Source of the DNA: Thermogemmatispora carboxidivorans
GTDB taxonomy: Bacteria > Chloroflexota > Ktedonobacteria > Ktedonobacterales > Ktedonobacteraceae
DNA: 64,000 nt
Direction: 5' to 3'
Assembly: GCF_000702505.1 (NCBI RefSeq)
Contig: NZ_JNIM01000001.1
Span: forward strand, 2,108,001-2,172,000
Below, piece after piece: positions 1 to 8,574 of the stretch. Position 1 is the first letter of the stretch, and each line of letters opens with the position of its first letter. The notes under the pieces were generated by a model. It saw only the letters and a list, made by a program, of their open reading frames with translations. It ran no database searches and had not been told where the DNA came from. The translations under genes and the position numbers were made by a program.

Positions 1-1089
1 GGCTCGATTGGGCGCGCCACGGGAGGACTACGCCAACAGTTCGCCGATGAGCTAGATATTATCTTCGCGCGCGAGGGACTACGCTTCTATCGGCAGTTCA
101 TAGCCGAGATGCAGGCCGAAGCAGTCCCCGCCTCCTCGTTCCCTCCTCCTTTCTACCAGTATGGCTACCTCTTCCTGGTCAGCGACGATGAAGGCTGGCA
201 GGCCATGCAGGGCTACGTTGCCCTCCAGCGCCGACTTGGCGTTCCCAGCGAGCTACTGACGACGCAAGAGATAGAGGGGCGCTGGTCTGGCCTCCGCCTG
301 ATCACAGACGATCTGCGTGGTGCCAGCTTCTGCGCGACCGATGGCTACACGGACCCGGCAGCCATGACCCATGCTCTCATGGGAGCAGCACGTCGACTAG
401 GGGTAGCGGTCTACGAGCAGAGTCCTGTCGTGGCTATTCAGACCGCTCGAGGGCGCGTGCAGGCCGTGCAGACCCCGCAGGGGAGATTGGCCACGCCTCT
501 GGTCATCAATGCCACCGGCGTCTATGCGGCCCTCACAGCGCGCCTGGTGGGGATCAATGATCTCCCGGTCTATCCTTTGCGGCGTCAGCTCTATCTCTGT
601 GAGGCGATTGCTGGGCTGCCAGCTGAGCTGCCGATGGTTGTGGACCAGGCAACGGGCTTCCATTTTCGCTGGCGCGATGGCGGCCTGCTCTTGGGGCTGC
701 CCCATCAGCCTTCTCCCGAGGAGCAAGCTGCCAGCCGTGCACTGGCTGCGGCGGCTTTTGACCTGACGCTTGATCCAGGGGTCTGGCCCCAGATCGAGCG
801 CGTCGGTGCCCGCCGCTTTCCGGTGCTGGCGGGCCTCCGTCTCCGGCGGGCCTGGGCTGGTCTCTATGAAATGACGCCGGACGAGCATCCGGTGCTGGGT
901 CCCACCGAGGTTGAGGGTTTCCTCTGCGCCTGTGGTTTTTCCGGGCATGGCTTCATGCATGCTCCACTGGCGGCACAGCTCCTGATCGACTATCTGACCA
1001 CTGGCAAAAGCAGCACGCTCGCGATCGAGCAGTTCAGCCTTCAGCGCTTCCGGGAGGGGCGGCTCCTCCCTGCGACGCGGCTGCTTTAA
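1..1089 (+). CDS. FAD-dependent amine/amino-acid oxidoreductase (DAO family), 5'-truncated
   Basis: The reading frame is open from base 1, so the true start and the FAD-binding Rossmann fold lie upstream of the window. The first visible residues (GSIGRATGGLRQQF) match the conserved segment of sarcosine oxidase beta/glycine oxidase-like proteins that follows the dinucleotide fold. The C-terminal part has the typical GLRLRRAWAGLYEMTPDEHPVLG stretch (substrate-lid strand and FAD-contacting loop) and the GFSGHGFMHAP motif near the end. The likely reaction is oxidation of a secondary amine or amino acid with O2 or another acceptor; the substrate cannot be read from sequence. The next gene starts 15 bp downstream on the same strand, so the two are probably co-transcribed. 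The family call is firm, the substrate unknown. Confidence 0.85.
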   Translation, partial: GSIGRATGGLRQQFADELDIIFAREGLRFYRQFIAEMQAEAVPASSFPPPFYQYGYLFLVSDDEGWQAMQGYVALQRRLGVPSELLTTQEIEGRWSGLRLITDDLRGASFCATDGYTDPAAMTHALMGAARRLGVAVYEQSPVVAIQTARGRVQAVQTPQGRLATPLVINATGVYAALTARLVGINDLPVYPLRRQLYLCEAIAGLPAELPMVVDQATGFHFRWRDGGLLLGLPHQPSPEEQAASRALAAAAFDLTLDPGVWPQIERVGARRFPVLAGLRLRRAWAGLYEMTPDEHPVLGPTEVEGFLCACGFSGHGFMHAPLAAQLLIDYLTTGKSSTLAIEQFSLQRFREGRLLPATRLL

Positions 1090-1103
1090 GCAAAGGAGAA
1101 GCA

Positions 1104-1883
1104 ATGACGATCGATACGGACTTTCATAGCCATGTTTCCCGTAGTTCGGCTCGGGCGATGGTGAAGGAGGCCAGAGAGCGAGGATTACGTGTTCTGGGTC
1201 TCTCAGAGCATGTCTTTCAGATGCGCGAAGTGCGTCCACTTCTTGCGCATATGCCACTAGAAGGGCCAGAGATGGCCCTTGTTGACTATATTGAAAGCGT
1301 GCAGGAGGCCAGACAGGCCCTGCAGTGTGACGTCCGTCTGGGTTTGGAGATTGATTTTATTCCTGACAAAATTGAGGCAGTCCTTGAATTACTGCAGGGC
1401 TATCCCTGGGACTTTCTCATTGGCTCCGTTCATGAGATTGATGGGAAGCAGCTAGAGAACGAAGAGGGCTGGGGGGAGCCGCCCCAGGCAGAGCGAGCCT
1501 GGCAGCGCTATATGGAGCTGCTGCGTCAGGCTGTGCGCTCGGGCTTCTTTAGTGTTGTCAGTCATCCGGTGAGATTGTTCGTCGAGAATCGGCACCTGCC
1601 CGCTACTATCGATGAGGAACTAGAGCAGCTCGCTGCTGAAGCCAGACGTTGTGACGTGGCCCTTGAAATCAATGGCTTCGACGTTGCCACCTATCCCCAG
1701 CTCGTGCGTCGTCTTGTGCGAGCCTGTGCCTTACAGGAGACGCCGGTGAGCGTTGGCTCAGATGCTCATTACCCGTCGAGTTTGGCTAACAGTCACGAGG
1801 CCAGTGAGCAGCTACTGCGCGAGGCTGGTATCCAGCGGGTTCGCATCTGGCGCAACATGAGCGCTGAGGAATACCAAATCTGA
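1104..1883 (+). CDS. PHP-domain phosphatase, histidinol-phosphatase (HisJ)-like
   Basis: A 259-aa protein made of one PHP domain. The metal ligands expected for the family are visible in order: the N-terminal DFHSHVSRSS motif, SEHVF, LEIDFIPDK, GSVHEIDG, SHPVRLF and the C-terminal GSDAHYP. The family hydrolyses phosphomonoesters, classically L-histidinol phosphate in histidine biosynthesis, with a trinuclear metal centre in the cytoplasm. The length fits HisJ (about 260-270 aa). An AAAGGAG ribosome-binding site lies 6 bp before the ATG. The neighbours are not histidine genes, so the exact substrate is uncertain; a general phosphoesterase role is possible. Confidence 0.85.
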   Translation: MTIDTDFHSHVSRSSARAMVKEARERGLRVLGLSEHVFQMREVRPLLAHMPLEGPEMALVDYIESVQEARQALQCDVRLGLEIDFIPDKIEAVLELLQGYPWDFLIGSVHEIDGKQLENEEGWGEPPQAERAWQRYMELLRQAVRSGFFSVVSHPVRLFVENRHLPATIDEELEQLAAEARRCDVALEINGFDVATYPQLVRRLVRACALQETPVSVGSDAHYPSSLANSHEASEQLLREAGIQRVRIWRNMSAEEYQI

Positions 1884-1964
1884 AAGCGGGAGTGCACACA
1901 AGGAGAGCCCCCGGCGTGTCAGAGGCGAGCGCCAGCCGGAGAGAGTCGGTGTCGGTGGGGAGAG

Positions 1965-2010
1965 CTGATCGATCTGGTCCGATCTCCGTTGATCGGATCA
2001 GATCAATCAG
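1965..2010. repeat. Inverted repeat between convergent genes
   Basis: Two 19-nt arms (1966-1984 and 1991-2009) built from GATC-rich sequence pair with two imperfect positions around a 6-nt loop. It sits between the convergent phosphatase and anti-sigma genes. No T tract follows on either strand, so it is at best an atypical bidirectional terminator; a DNA-level site is the alternative. Confidence 0.5.
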
Positions 2011-2056
2011 CCTCCCCGAGAGGTAGACGGAAGGAGATGCTCGGGCTTGCGTCGGC

Positions 2057-4735
2057 TCAGGCGGGTGGATAACGATTGTAGCCGATCAGCCGACTTGTCA
2101 TGATAGTCTGAGTGAGGAGCAGCTGACCATTGTCCAGATTATAGCTCAGCAGTGTGGCTTGCCCATTGGGATAGTGGGCCAACACGACCAGGTGGTGGCC
2201 ATAGGGGGCCAGAGCCACATTGTTTGGACAGATCAGCGTGGCATCGACCGAGGTCGCCGGAGCATTGCGATCAGCGCAGAGAGTAAAGGCGCCAGGAGCA
2301 GCATCCTGTAGCAGCACCTGGTCCTGAGCTGGAGTCAGACCCAGCTTTACCACCTCAAAGGCACTCTGGCGATAGCGCATAATTACCAGCGAATTATCTG
2401 CCGCGTAGCCGATGGGGATCCCCCAGGAGCGTAGCCGATGACGGTTCCACCCATCGCTGTCAACGGCGTAGAGGCCCGGGGCCGTGGACTGATAATCGAC
2501 GTAGTAAATGATGCGCCCGTCGGGACTCAGCCAGAAATCGGTGCTGGCCCGTTGAACCGGCGGCGTGATGGCCTGCCGCGCCTCAGATGTGCCCCCCAGG
2601 GGCAGACGGAAAAGCGCTTCCTGACTGTTATTGACGCGCTGCACAAAGTACAGGTACGGCGCGCTGTAGAAGGCCAGGCGTGCGTCTGCCAGCGAGGCCA
2701 TGACCTTCTGGGGCTGCGGCTGCAGCAAATTGACCCGCAGCAGGGCGAGAGGTGTATTGAGCAGCAGCGTCTGAGCGCTCAGCCAGATGGCGTTACCCCC
2801 GCTGCCAGAGACATGATAGTGGAAGCGTGTGAGAGGTGGCGTCACGCGCAGATCCAGGATATAGTAGTCTGTCTGAGTAGTGCTCGGAACATGGTAAGCC
2901 AGGGAGCTGCCGTCGGGGGAGATCCCATCGATCTCCGTCTGGGCAGGTAGATTCAAGAGCAACTGCTGCAGGTGGCCATTGGCATAGTTATAATTGCTGA
3001 CGACCATCTGTCCGTTCTGGGTATTCGAAGCCAGCACCAGACCGTTCCAATCATCGGTAGGGACATTCCCCGAGGCCTGGGCCGTGGAGGGAACGGGGCT
3101 AGCCTCGTTGCTCGTTGGGAGCTGGTCCCAGCCAACCAGTTGTGGCGTGCCGAGCTGAGTGACCTGAGTGGCTGACAGCGAGAGCAATAGCTTCTGGGCG
3201 TGCGTTGTCAGGTCTGTGGCCCAGATGCGCAGCGAATGATCAGGATACAGAGCCTCCGTCAGCAAGGCCCAGCCATAAGGAGCGAGGGCCAGCCCGTTGG
3301 TTAGGATACTTCTAGCCCCCGGGGCAGCATTGACCACCACAAGCTGATCTTGCTGGGGAGTGTTGCCCAGTCTGCGCACTGCAAAGGCCCCTTGAGCTTC
3401 CTGCAAGAAAAGCAGGTGGTTGTCGTCGGTAAAGCCAAGCGGGATGCCTTGTCGATTGAGCGAGTGCAGGTTGCTTCCATCGCTGTTGACCATATAGATG
3501 GTTGCCCCTAGACCACTACCTGCACTATAGTAAATCGCTGAGCCGGTTGGGCTAAGCAGCCAGGGAGCAGGCGAGCTGCTTGTAGGGGTGGCAGTATCTT
3601 GGGCTGTTGTCAGAGGGCGGGAAGCGATCGAGCTTAGTGTTCCACTGGCCAGATCGAGGCGATACAGCACCTCTTTAGCTCTTTCCTGATGTGTAAAAAA
3701 CAGAAAATCATTGTAGTAGAATGTAAGCGTACTATCCTGTAGGAGCGGTGAGGAATAAATAGGTTCCTCCTTGCCTGCCAGATCGACCAGGAAAAGCTCG
3801 CTGCCAACATTGATCAAGAGATGGCTGTCATCGGTTGTCCAGACAGCGCTGCTCTGGCTACAGCTGCAGCTGAAGATTGGCTCAGGGTGGAGAAGTGTAC
3901 GGAAGAGGCGTAACTGTCCCACCGTCTCATGATAGAGGAGATCGCGTCCGCTGTGAGCGATGCCGTCCACAGCGGAAGAAGCATCGCAGCAGGTGCTAGT
4001 CAAGAGACGCTTATGGCCGTTGAAGGGATCGTAATTATAGAGGAGATAGCGGCCAACCTCGTCAGGAGAGGGATAGACCACCGCGATTGCCTTCCAGGCC
4101 AGACTCTGGTAAGTAGCCTTCAATGAAATAGCGGTTGGAGGTGAGGAGGCGGGCGCCTGGGAAGAAGCCTGACGCAGCAAAAGATAGCCGAGACTTCCGG
4201 TTGACAGGAGCACGAACAGGATGGTAGCCACCAGAGCCAGCGTTTCCAGGAGTGGGGAACGCCGTGGTGAGCGAACCAGCGAAGGCGGTTGGGCAGTCAG
4301 CTCGGGAAAGCGGCTGAAGACAGCGAAAGGAAGCGGGCGATGCTGGTTCTCCCCACCGTGGTCGGCGTGATTGATCATCGCCAGCGACTCCTGGTCGGCC
4401 TTCGCTGGTGGCTGACCAGAGCGGATCGCCTGCATGATGCGCTCCTGAGTTGAAGGCGTCCGGCGTTCAGCCTCCTCCAGGAACTGGCGCAGCAGTTGGC
4501 GCTGGTGATCACGCTCATAGCGAGCCTGAGCAACAAGGCGAGAGCAGATCTGGCATTCGGGCAGGTGAAGCCGCACTCGACTCAGCAGCTCAGACTCGTC
4601 CCCCTGGAGAGTTGGGGGGGCTGGCTCGCCCTCAGCGCTGGCCGGCGTTGCTGGCGCATCCAGCTCATCGAGTAGACGCAGACAGTGGATGCTGAGAGGA
4701 CATGATGGTGAGTCAGGTCGCTCTTTTCGCTTCAT
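2057..4735 (-). CDS. Membrane anti-sigma factor-like protein with zinc finger and extracytoplasmic beta-propeller
   Basis: An 892-aa protein. Residues about 10-70 contain a zf-HC2/anti-sigma zinc-binding pattern, H57-x3-C61-x2-C64, preceded by further Cys/His. One membrane helix lies at about 163-187. The remaining 700 residues are repeats with WD40/TolB-like character (runs such as LSPTGSAIYY, LSPDGRIIYYV, DSDGWNRH), that is, one or two beta-propellers outside the membrane. The start codon overlaps the stop of the ECF sigma gene by 4 bp (ATGA), so the pair is translationally coupled. By analogy with anti-sigma factors, the cytoplasmic domain should hold the sigma factor and the propeller should sense or bind something at the surface. 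This is inference; the ligand is unknown. Confidence 0.8.
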   Translation of the reverse strand: MKRKERPDSPSCPLSIHCLRLLDELDAPATPASAEGEPAPPTLQGDESELLSRVRLHLPECQICSRLVAQARYERDHQRQLLRQFLEEAERRTPSTQERIMQAIRSGQPPAKADQESLAMINHADHGGENQHRPLPFAVFSRFPELTAQPPSLVRSPRRSPLLETLALVATILFVLLSTGSLGYLLLRQASSQAPASSPPTAISLKATYQSLAWKAIAVVYPSPDEVGRYLLYNYDPFNGHKRLLTSTCCDASSAVDGIAHSGRDLLYHETVGQLRLFRTLLHPEPIFSCSCSQSSAVWTTDDSHLLINVGSELFLVDLAGKEEPIYSSPLLQDSTLTFYYNDFLFFTHQERAKEVLYRLDLASGTLSSIASRPLTTAQDTATPTSSSPAPWLLSPTGSAIYYSAGSGLGATIYMVNSDGSNLHSLNRQGIPLGFTDDNHLLFLQEAQGAFAVRRLGNTPQQDQLVVVNAAPGARSILTNGLALAPYGWALLTEALYPDHSLRIWATDLTTHAQKLLLSLSATQVTQLGTPQLVGWDQLPTSNEASPVPSTAQASGNVPTDDWNGLVLASNTQNGQMVVSNYNYANGHLQQLLLNLPAQTEIDGISPDGSSLAYHVPSTTQTDYYILDLRVTPPLTRFHYHVSGSGGNAIWLSAQTLLLNTPLALLRVNLLQPQPQKVMASLADARLAFYSAPYLYFVQRVNNSQEALFRLPLGGTSEARQAITPPVQRASTDFWLSPDGRIIYYVDYQSTAPGLYAVDSDGWNRHRLRSWGIPIGYAADNSLVIMRYRQSAFEVVKLGLTPAQDQVLLQDAAPGAFTLCADRNAPATSVDATLICPNNVALAPYGHHLVVLAHYPNGQATLLSYNLDNGQLLLTQTIMTSRLIGYNRYPPA

Positions 4736-5322
4736 GACTGGCCTCCTCGATCAAGCCGCTTGTAGACCTGCTGAAACGCCTGACGTGAGCGAGCCAGGCG
4801 GCTGCGCACGGCTGACAGCGAATCCTGCATAATCTCGGCGATCTCGCGGTAAGAGAAGCCCTCGGCGTCCAGGAGCAGGCAAGCTGCAGAAGCCTGCGGG
4901 AGCTGAGCCAGCACACGGGTCACCAGATCGCGCTCCATCACCTGCTCCTCAAAGTGCTCGTCGCTGACGAGGGCTTCTTCGGGCGGCGGTTCTGAGAAAT
5001 CATCACCCTGGCCCGTTGGACTGGTGAAGGGAACCCAGGTGATGCGACGACGGCGGCGCCACTCACTGCGCAGCTGGTTCAAGGCAATACGATAGATCCA
5101 GGGAGCAAACTGCAGCTCTTCCCCTTTCATCCGTGGCAGAGCACGAAAAGCTGCCAGGAAGGTTTCCTGGCAGAGATCCTGAGTTAATTGTATATCATGT
5201 GTAAGACTATAGAGCATGCGCCTGATGCGCGGCTCGTAATAGAGTACCAGAGCCTCGAAGGCTGCTGTTGAGCCGTGGCAGGCCTCGATCGTCAGCCGAG
5301 ACTCATCTTCCAGAGTCTTCAT
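4732..5322 (-). CDS. ECF-family RNA polymerase sigma factor
   Basis: A 196-aa protein with the two-domain layout of extracytoplasmic function sigma factors. Region 2 (about residues 20-95) has the DLCQETFLAAFRALPRM core and the WIYRIALNQLRSEWRR end. A Pro/Glu-rich linker follows, then region 4 (about 135-190) with LPQASAACLLLDAEGFSYREIAE and a helix-turn-helix ending SAVRSRLARSRQAF. It directs RNA polymerase to promoters that cannot be named here and is presumably inhibited by the overlapping downstream anti-sigma gene. Such pairs often autoregulate, but no specific promoter motif was identified upstream. Confidence 0.93.
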   Translation of the reverse strand: MKTLEDESRLTIEACHGSTAAFEALVLYYEPRIRRMLYSLTHDIQLTQDLCQETFLAAFRALPRMKGEELQFAPWIYRIALNQLRSEWRRRRRITWVPFTSPTGQGDDFSEPPPEEALVSDEHFEEQVMERDLVTRVLAQLPQASAACLLLDAEGFSYREIAEIMQDSLSAVRSRLARSRQAFQQVYKRLDRGGQS

Positions 5323-5447
5323 ATGTTCCCATCACCAGGTGAAAGGAAAAATTAGATCCCTCACAGGAAGTAATGCCCAGGCGAGCCATTTTGTTGCAGT
5401 CAGGTAAACCTGGCCAGGAAAAAAGGATGCCACCAGTTGAAAGCGGT

Positions 5448-6029
5448 CTACCCAGCTGAGGATGAGTCAGGTGCCTGGTGTGGTTCTGTTCCTGGCAACG
5501 TTGCCAGCGAAGAGCGTACCTCAACAGAGCGTGCGAGGATAAAAACCACATCGGAAAGGCGATTCAGGTAGCGGATCACCTCGCTATTGTGGATCACGCC
5601 ATCGTGGAGCAATTTCACCGCCAGGCGTTCGGCGCGGCGGATTACAGTGCGGGCGAAGTCGAGGGCCGCCCCATCGGGTGTATCACCGGGGATAATGAAG
5701 CGATTAGGGATCTCCACCTCGCGTTTCAGCTGCTCGGCCTCGGCCTCCAGGCGCTGCACATGCTCAGCGGTAATGCGTAGCCCGATCTTCTCATAATTTT
5801 CTGGGGGGGTAGCCAGCTCGCCCATGAGCAGATAGAGGTCCTGCTGGAGGTGGTAGATGAGGTCCTTGACTCGTTGATCCCTGGCCACAGCGCGCGCCAG
5901 GCCAAGCGCGGATGTAGCTTCATCGACCGTGCCGAAGGTCTCGGGGCGCGGATCGTACTTTGGGACGCGCTGCTCTCCAAGCAACCCGGTATAACCTGTA
6001 TCGCCGCCGTGGGTCGTCACTTTGGCCAT
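5448..6029 (-). CDS. Cob(I)alamin adenosyltransferase, PduO type
   Basis: A 193-aa cytoplasmic enzyme that transfers the 5'-deoxyadenosyl group of ATP to cob(I)alamin to make adenosylcobalamin. It shows the N-terminal ATP-binding motif TTHGGDTGYTGLL, a GTVDEATSALGLARA helix, and the signature RTVIRRAERLAVKLL plus NRLSDVVFILAR near the C terminus, in PduO/MMAB order and at normal length. A GGAGAG ribosome-binding site precedes the ATG. It stands alone, without cobalamin or diol/methylmalonyl genes nearby and with no recognisable cobalamin riboswitch upstream. It could serve a B12-dependent mutase or ribonucleotide reductase encoded elsewhere. Confidence 0.93.
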   Translation of the reverse strand: MAKVTTHGGDTGYTGLLGEQRVPKYDPRPETFGTVDEATSALGLARAVARDQRVKDLIYHLQQDLYLLMGELATPPENYEKIGLRITAEHVQRLEAEAEQLKREVEIPNRFIIPGDTPDGAALDFARTVIRRAERLAVKLLHDGVIHNSEVIRYLNRLSDVVFILARSVEVRSSLATLPGTEPHQAPDSSSAG

Positions 6030-6198
6030 TGCTTGCCACTCTCCTCTCTTATCGGCCTACCTCTCTCTTTCTCTGTTCGCGCACACACGCCTATTCCTGC
6101 CTGCCCTGCTCTATGTGGGCTCAAGAAAGCGTTCAACCGGTGCCCCGGCATCATCAGCTCTTCTGATCTCCGCTCCTCCCTCCCTAACTATAGCACAA

Positions 6199-7068
6199 TC
6201 AGTTCTCCTCGGTGCGACCGCGGTAGCGATAGGCGCGGCTCACGCGGCGCCAGTCAAGCTCTCGCCCGCGTACTGGGCGTTCTTCATCCAAAGGTTCCAA
6301 GGTATTAGTGGCCAGAAAGCGGCGGCGGAGATTGGAGAGATCGATTGGCTCATCGGGAGGGAAGAATGCACGGTAGAGGAGCGTCGCCTCTGCCAGTGTC
6401 AGCGTGCCATCGCCGCTGGGTGGTTCGCGGAGAGCGCGCAGCGGGCGGGTCTCCTTACTGAGAGCCGTATGGGTCTCCTGGCGCCACCACTCAATACTAT
6501 CGCGGCGTGGGGTGGCCATATCGGCCAGATAGCGCAGCACCAGTTCAGGATTGCGTTGAATCTCCGAGCGCAAGGTATTCAGCGCCATCTCCAGCACGGG
6601 GCGGGCCTCGGGATCAAGCTGGCGCTGGCCAGACTCGACCTCGGCCACGGGAGTCCATTGGACACGCAGGCTTGGGACGGGATGACGATGTAAGTTGGGG
6701 CGCAGCTCATCGCGATTGGCACGCAGAAGGACGCTATGAATGAGGGAGACAGCCGCTCCTTGCTCGGCGCTTCCCCAGACATAGACCTGCTGCTCGACCC
6801 AACCCGCTTTTAACTGCAGCAGGGAGGCCTCATCAGGCCAGAGCAGCACCGCCTGCAGTGTGCGGAGCACCGCTTCGGTCACGGTCTCATTGCTGAGCAC
6901 CAGGCGCATAGGCGGTCCCCACGGCCCTTCGCGCAGCAGCACCCACAGCGTCCAATCGCGGATGGCAAAGATCACCACGCCGGCGGTGACCATCAAACGG
7001 CGGGGGCTGTTGTCGCGCACGGGCCGCGCAGGGATCGAAGAATTTGGCCCTGAGAGCGGTGTGTTCAC
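6199..7068 (-). CDS. NrtR-like regulator: degenerate Nudix domain plus winged helix
   Basis: A 289-aa protein. Residues about 25-165 follow a Nudix fold (VTAGVVIFAIRDWTLWVLL at the start), but the Nudix box around residues 55-75 lacks the catalytic REUxEE glutamates (it reads RTLQAVL), so hydrolase activity is unlikely. Residues about 210-289 match the winged-helix tail of NrtR-type regulators (TLTLAEATLLYRAFF, LSNLRRRFLATNTLEPLD, final SRAYRYRGR). NrtR proteins sense ADP-ribose or related nucleotides and repress NAD-metabolism genes. Here no NAD gene is adjacent, so the regulon is unknown. GTG start with an AAGAAG-type ribosome-binding site. The architecture call is fairly firm, the ligand inferred. 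Confidence 0.7.
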   Translation of the reverse strand: MNTPLSGPNSSIPARPVRDNSPRRLMVTAGVVIFAIRDWTLWVLLREGPWGPPMRLVLSNETVTEAVLRTLQAVLLWPDEASLLQLKAGWVEQQVYVWGSAEQGAAVSLIHSVLLRANRDELRPNLHRHPVPSLRVQWTPVAEVESGQRQLDPEARPVLEMALNTLRSEIQRNPELVLRYLADMATPRRDSIEWWRQETHTALSKETRPLRALREPPSGDGTLTLAEATLLYRAFFPPDEPIDLSNLRRRFLATNTLEPLDEERPVRGRELDWRRVSRAYRYRGRTEEN

Positions 7069-7503
7069 TCTTCTTCTTGTGTCCCCCTGTCCGCGGCAAG
7101 CTTTGACCCGGCCATATGTAGCTGATTCTACCTGCTCTCATTGAGAGACGCAAGTCCACTGCCAGACCGCGCCTGGTCACCTGGCCTGGACATTCCTCCT
7201 CCACGGCGCTTCTCAGAGGGCCAGGATCCGTTTGGGGGCAGCGGGGGACTGAGGGCCTACTGGGCTAGGGGATCTAGGGGGACTGATCTGGCTGAGGACT
7301 GGGCGAACGCAGGAGCAGCGGTAACTAATACCGGGCCGCCTCGCCATTGAGGCACGCTGCAGGCCCTCTTGGCCGCGAGCACTCTGCCTGGTCTGCACCG
7401 TTTCTGGCTGGTGGGCGAGCAGGCGCGGCATCGGGGGCCGGCCCGACCGAGGTGGCCTGCTCTGCCAGAGGTGAAGCGTTGCTGGAGCTTTGCTTTGGAT
7501 CTC
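7069..7503. other. Intergenic stretch without a convincing gene
   Basis: 435 bp between two minus-strand genes. Short open frames exist on both strands, but none has a ribosome-binding site together with credible composition. No RNA gene, strong hairpin or consensus promoter was seen. Confidence 0.5.
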
Positions 7504-7668
7504 CTACTTCAGTAGCAGCAGCCGCAGCAGCTGATAGGTGCCTAGCGCCGATGCCGCGCTTGCCAGCAAGCCCAGGAGCAGGCGATAGCGTTGCAAAGTC
7601 TCCCGGAGCGTCAGAGCTTCAACCCTCGCGTCACCTGTTGTTGCACGCCTTCGAGATTGGTGCTGCAT
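7504..7668 (-). CDS. Small single-pass membrane protein (54 aa)
   Basis: A 54-residue frame starting at an ATG with a strong GGAGGAG ribosome-binding site 6 bp upstream. The N-terminal half is basic and polar (RRRATTGDARVEALTLRE); the C-terminal half is a leucine-rich hydrophobic helix (about residues 29-53) ending in a lysine, as in a tail-anchored protein. A longer in-frame start at 7725 lacks a comparable site. No family is recognised. It is listed because the translation signals and helix design look deliberate, but it could be a chance frame. Confidence 0.45.
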   Translation of the reverse strand: MQHQSRRRATTGDARVEALTLRETLQRYRLLLGLLASAASALGTYQLLRLLLLK

Positions 7669-7884
7669 AACCTCTCCTCCCGCCGCAAGCGGCGAGCGCA
7701 ATAGTGGCAAGGAAGCGTCGAGCACCTGTTTGCCCGTGCATTCCTCATCCTGCTATAGATACGGATAAGAGCAGTTCAGAGTTGGAGACTCTGAACCTTT
7801 TGGCTGGAAGACTCACCCCAGCCAACTGGAGAGGACTAGAGCCTGCCACGGAGCGGAGCCTGGAGCAGCTCTTCCTGCTCCTGC

Positions 7885-8526
7885 CTAGAGCTGACCAGCG
7901 ACCGTCGAGGAATCGGCGAGCTGCCGGCCCCTCTCCGTCGTGTTCGCTATCTTCTCTCCATAAAGAGCTAACAGCCGACGGGCTCTTGGATAATCGCCTT
8001 CCGCCAGAATGCGGAACAGCTGTTCACAGCTAGCCAACAGCTCTGCCGCTGTGGCTCGTTTGGCGGCGGTCAAAGGGCCAAGGAGGTCGTGACGGCGCGC
8101 GCTGCGAAAGAGTCCGTGCAGCTTCTCAAGACAGTCACCGAGCTCAGCCTGGACGACCTCACTGTGACATTCAATGTCTGCCAGAGAGGCGGCATGTGCC
8201 AGGAAACGCTCACCCAGTTGAATCGCTTGGTCATACTCGCGATGACGGGCCTCTAGCAGCGTCTGCAGCATCCGCTCTTCGTCGGCAGGATCAAGGGCGA
8301 CGAGGGCGAAAAGGCAGGCTTCTCCTCCCAGCTCTCGTATTTCACTGGCAAGCTGGCGAAACTGCTTTTCAACCTCCTCGGTGAAAGGCAGGACATAGAC
8401 CGAATGCTGGAGCGGGTAGGCCCCAAGATGTTGCAAACGGCGCCAGACCCAGACCCGCTTTTGGGAAGGCTCACTTGGAACTTTATACGTCAGTTGCAGC
8501 CAGCGCATACCACTGCGCTCAGACAT
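7885..8526 (-). CDS. ChrB N-terminal domain-like protein
   Basis: A 213-aa cytoplasmic protein. The first 95 residues match the ChrB N-terminal domain (MRWLQLTYKVPSEPSQKRVWVWRRLQHLG, then LQHSVYVLPFTEEVEKQF), also found in PaaX-like regulators. The rest is helical and charged with no recognised domain. In chromate resistance loci ChrB acts as a chromate-responsive regulator, but no chrA transporter is present here, so the signal may differ. A GGGGGGA ribosome-binding site precedes the ATG. A perfect 30-bp palindrome lies 19-48 bp upstream of the start, a natural position for autoregulation by this protein or by another regulator. Function beyond the domain call is unknown. Confidence 0.65.
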   Translation of the reverse strand: MSERSGMRWLQLTYKVPSEPSQKRVWVWRRLQHLGAYPLQHSVYVLPFTEEVEKQFRQLASEIRELGGEACLFALVALDPADEERMLQTLLEARHREYDQAIQLGERFLAHAASLADIECHSEVVQAELGDCLEKLHGLFRSARRHDLLGPLTAAKRATAAELLASCEQLFRILAEGDYPRARRLLALYGEKIANTTERGRQLADSSTVAGQL

Positions 8527-8544
8527 AGGCTATCCCCCCGGAGG

Positions 8545-8574
8545 AAATGCCAGTAACATATGTTACTGGCATTT
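8545..8574. promoter_or_regulatory. Perfect 30-bp palindrome upstream of the ChrB-like gene
   Basis: Two 15-bp arms, perfectly complementary with no spacer, centred on GTAACATATGTTAC and extended by GCCA/TGGC and AAAT/ATTT. The symmetry without loop or T tract suggests a protein-binding operator rather than a terminator. A second site with the same core lies about 690 bp away (9234-9261). Confidence 0.7.
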
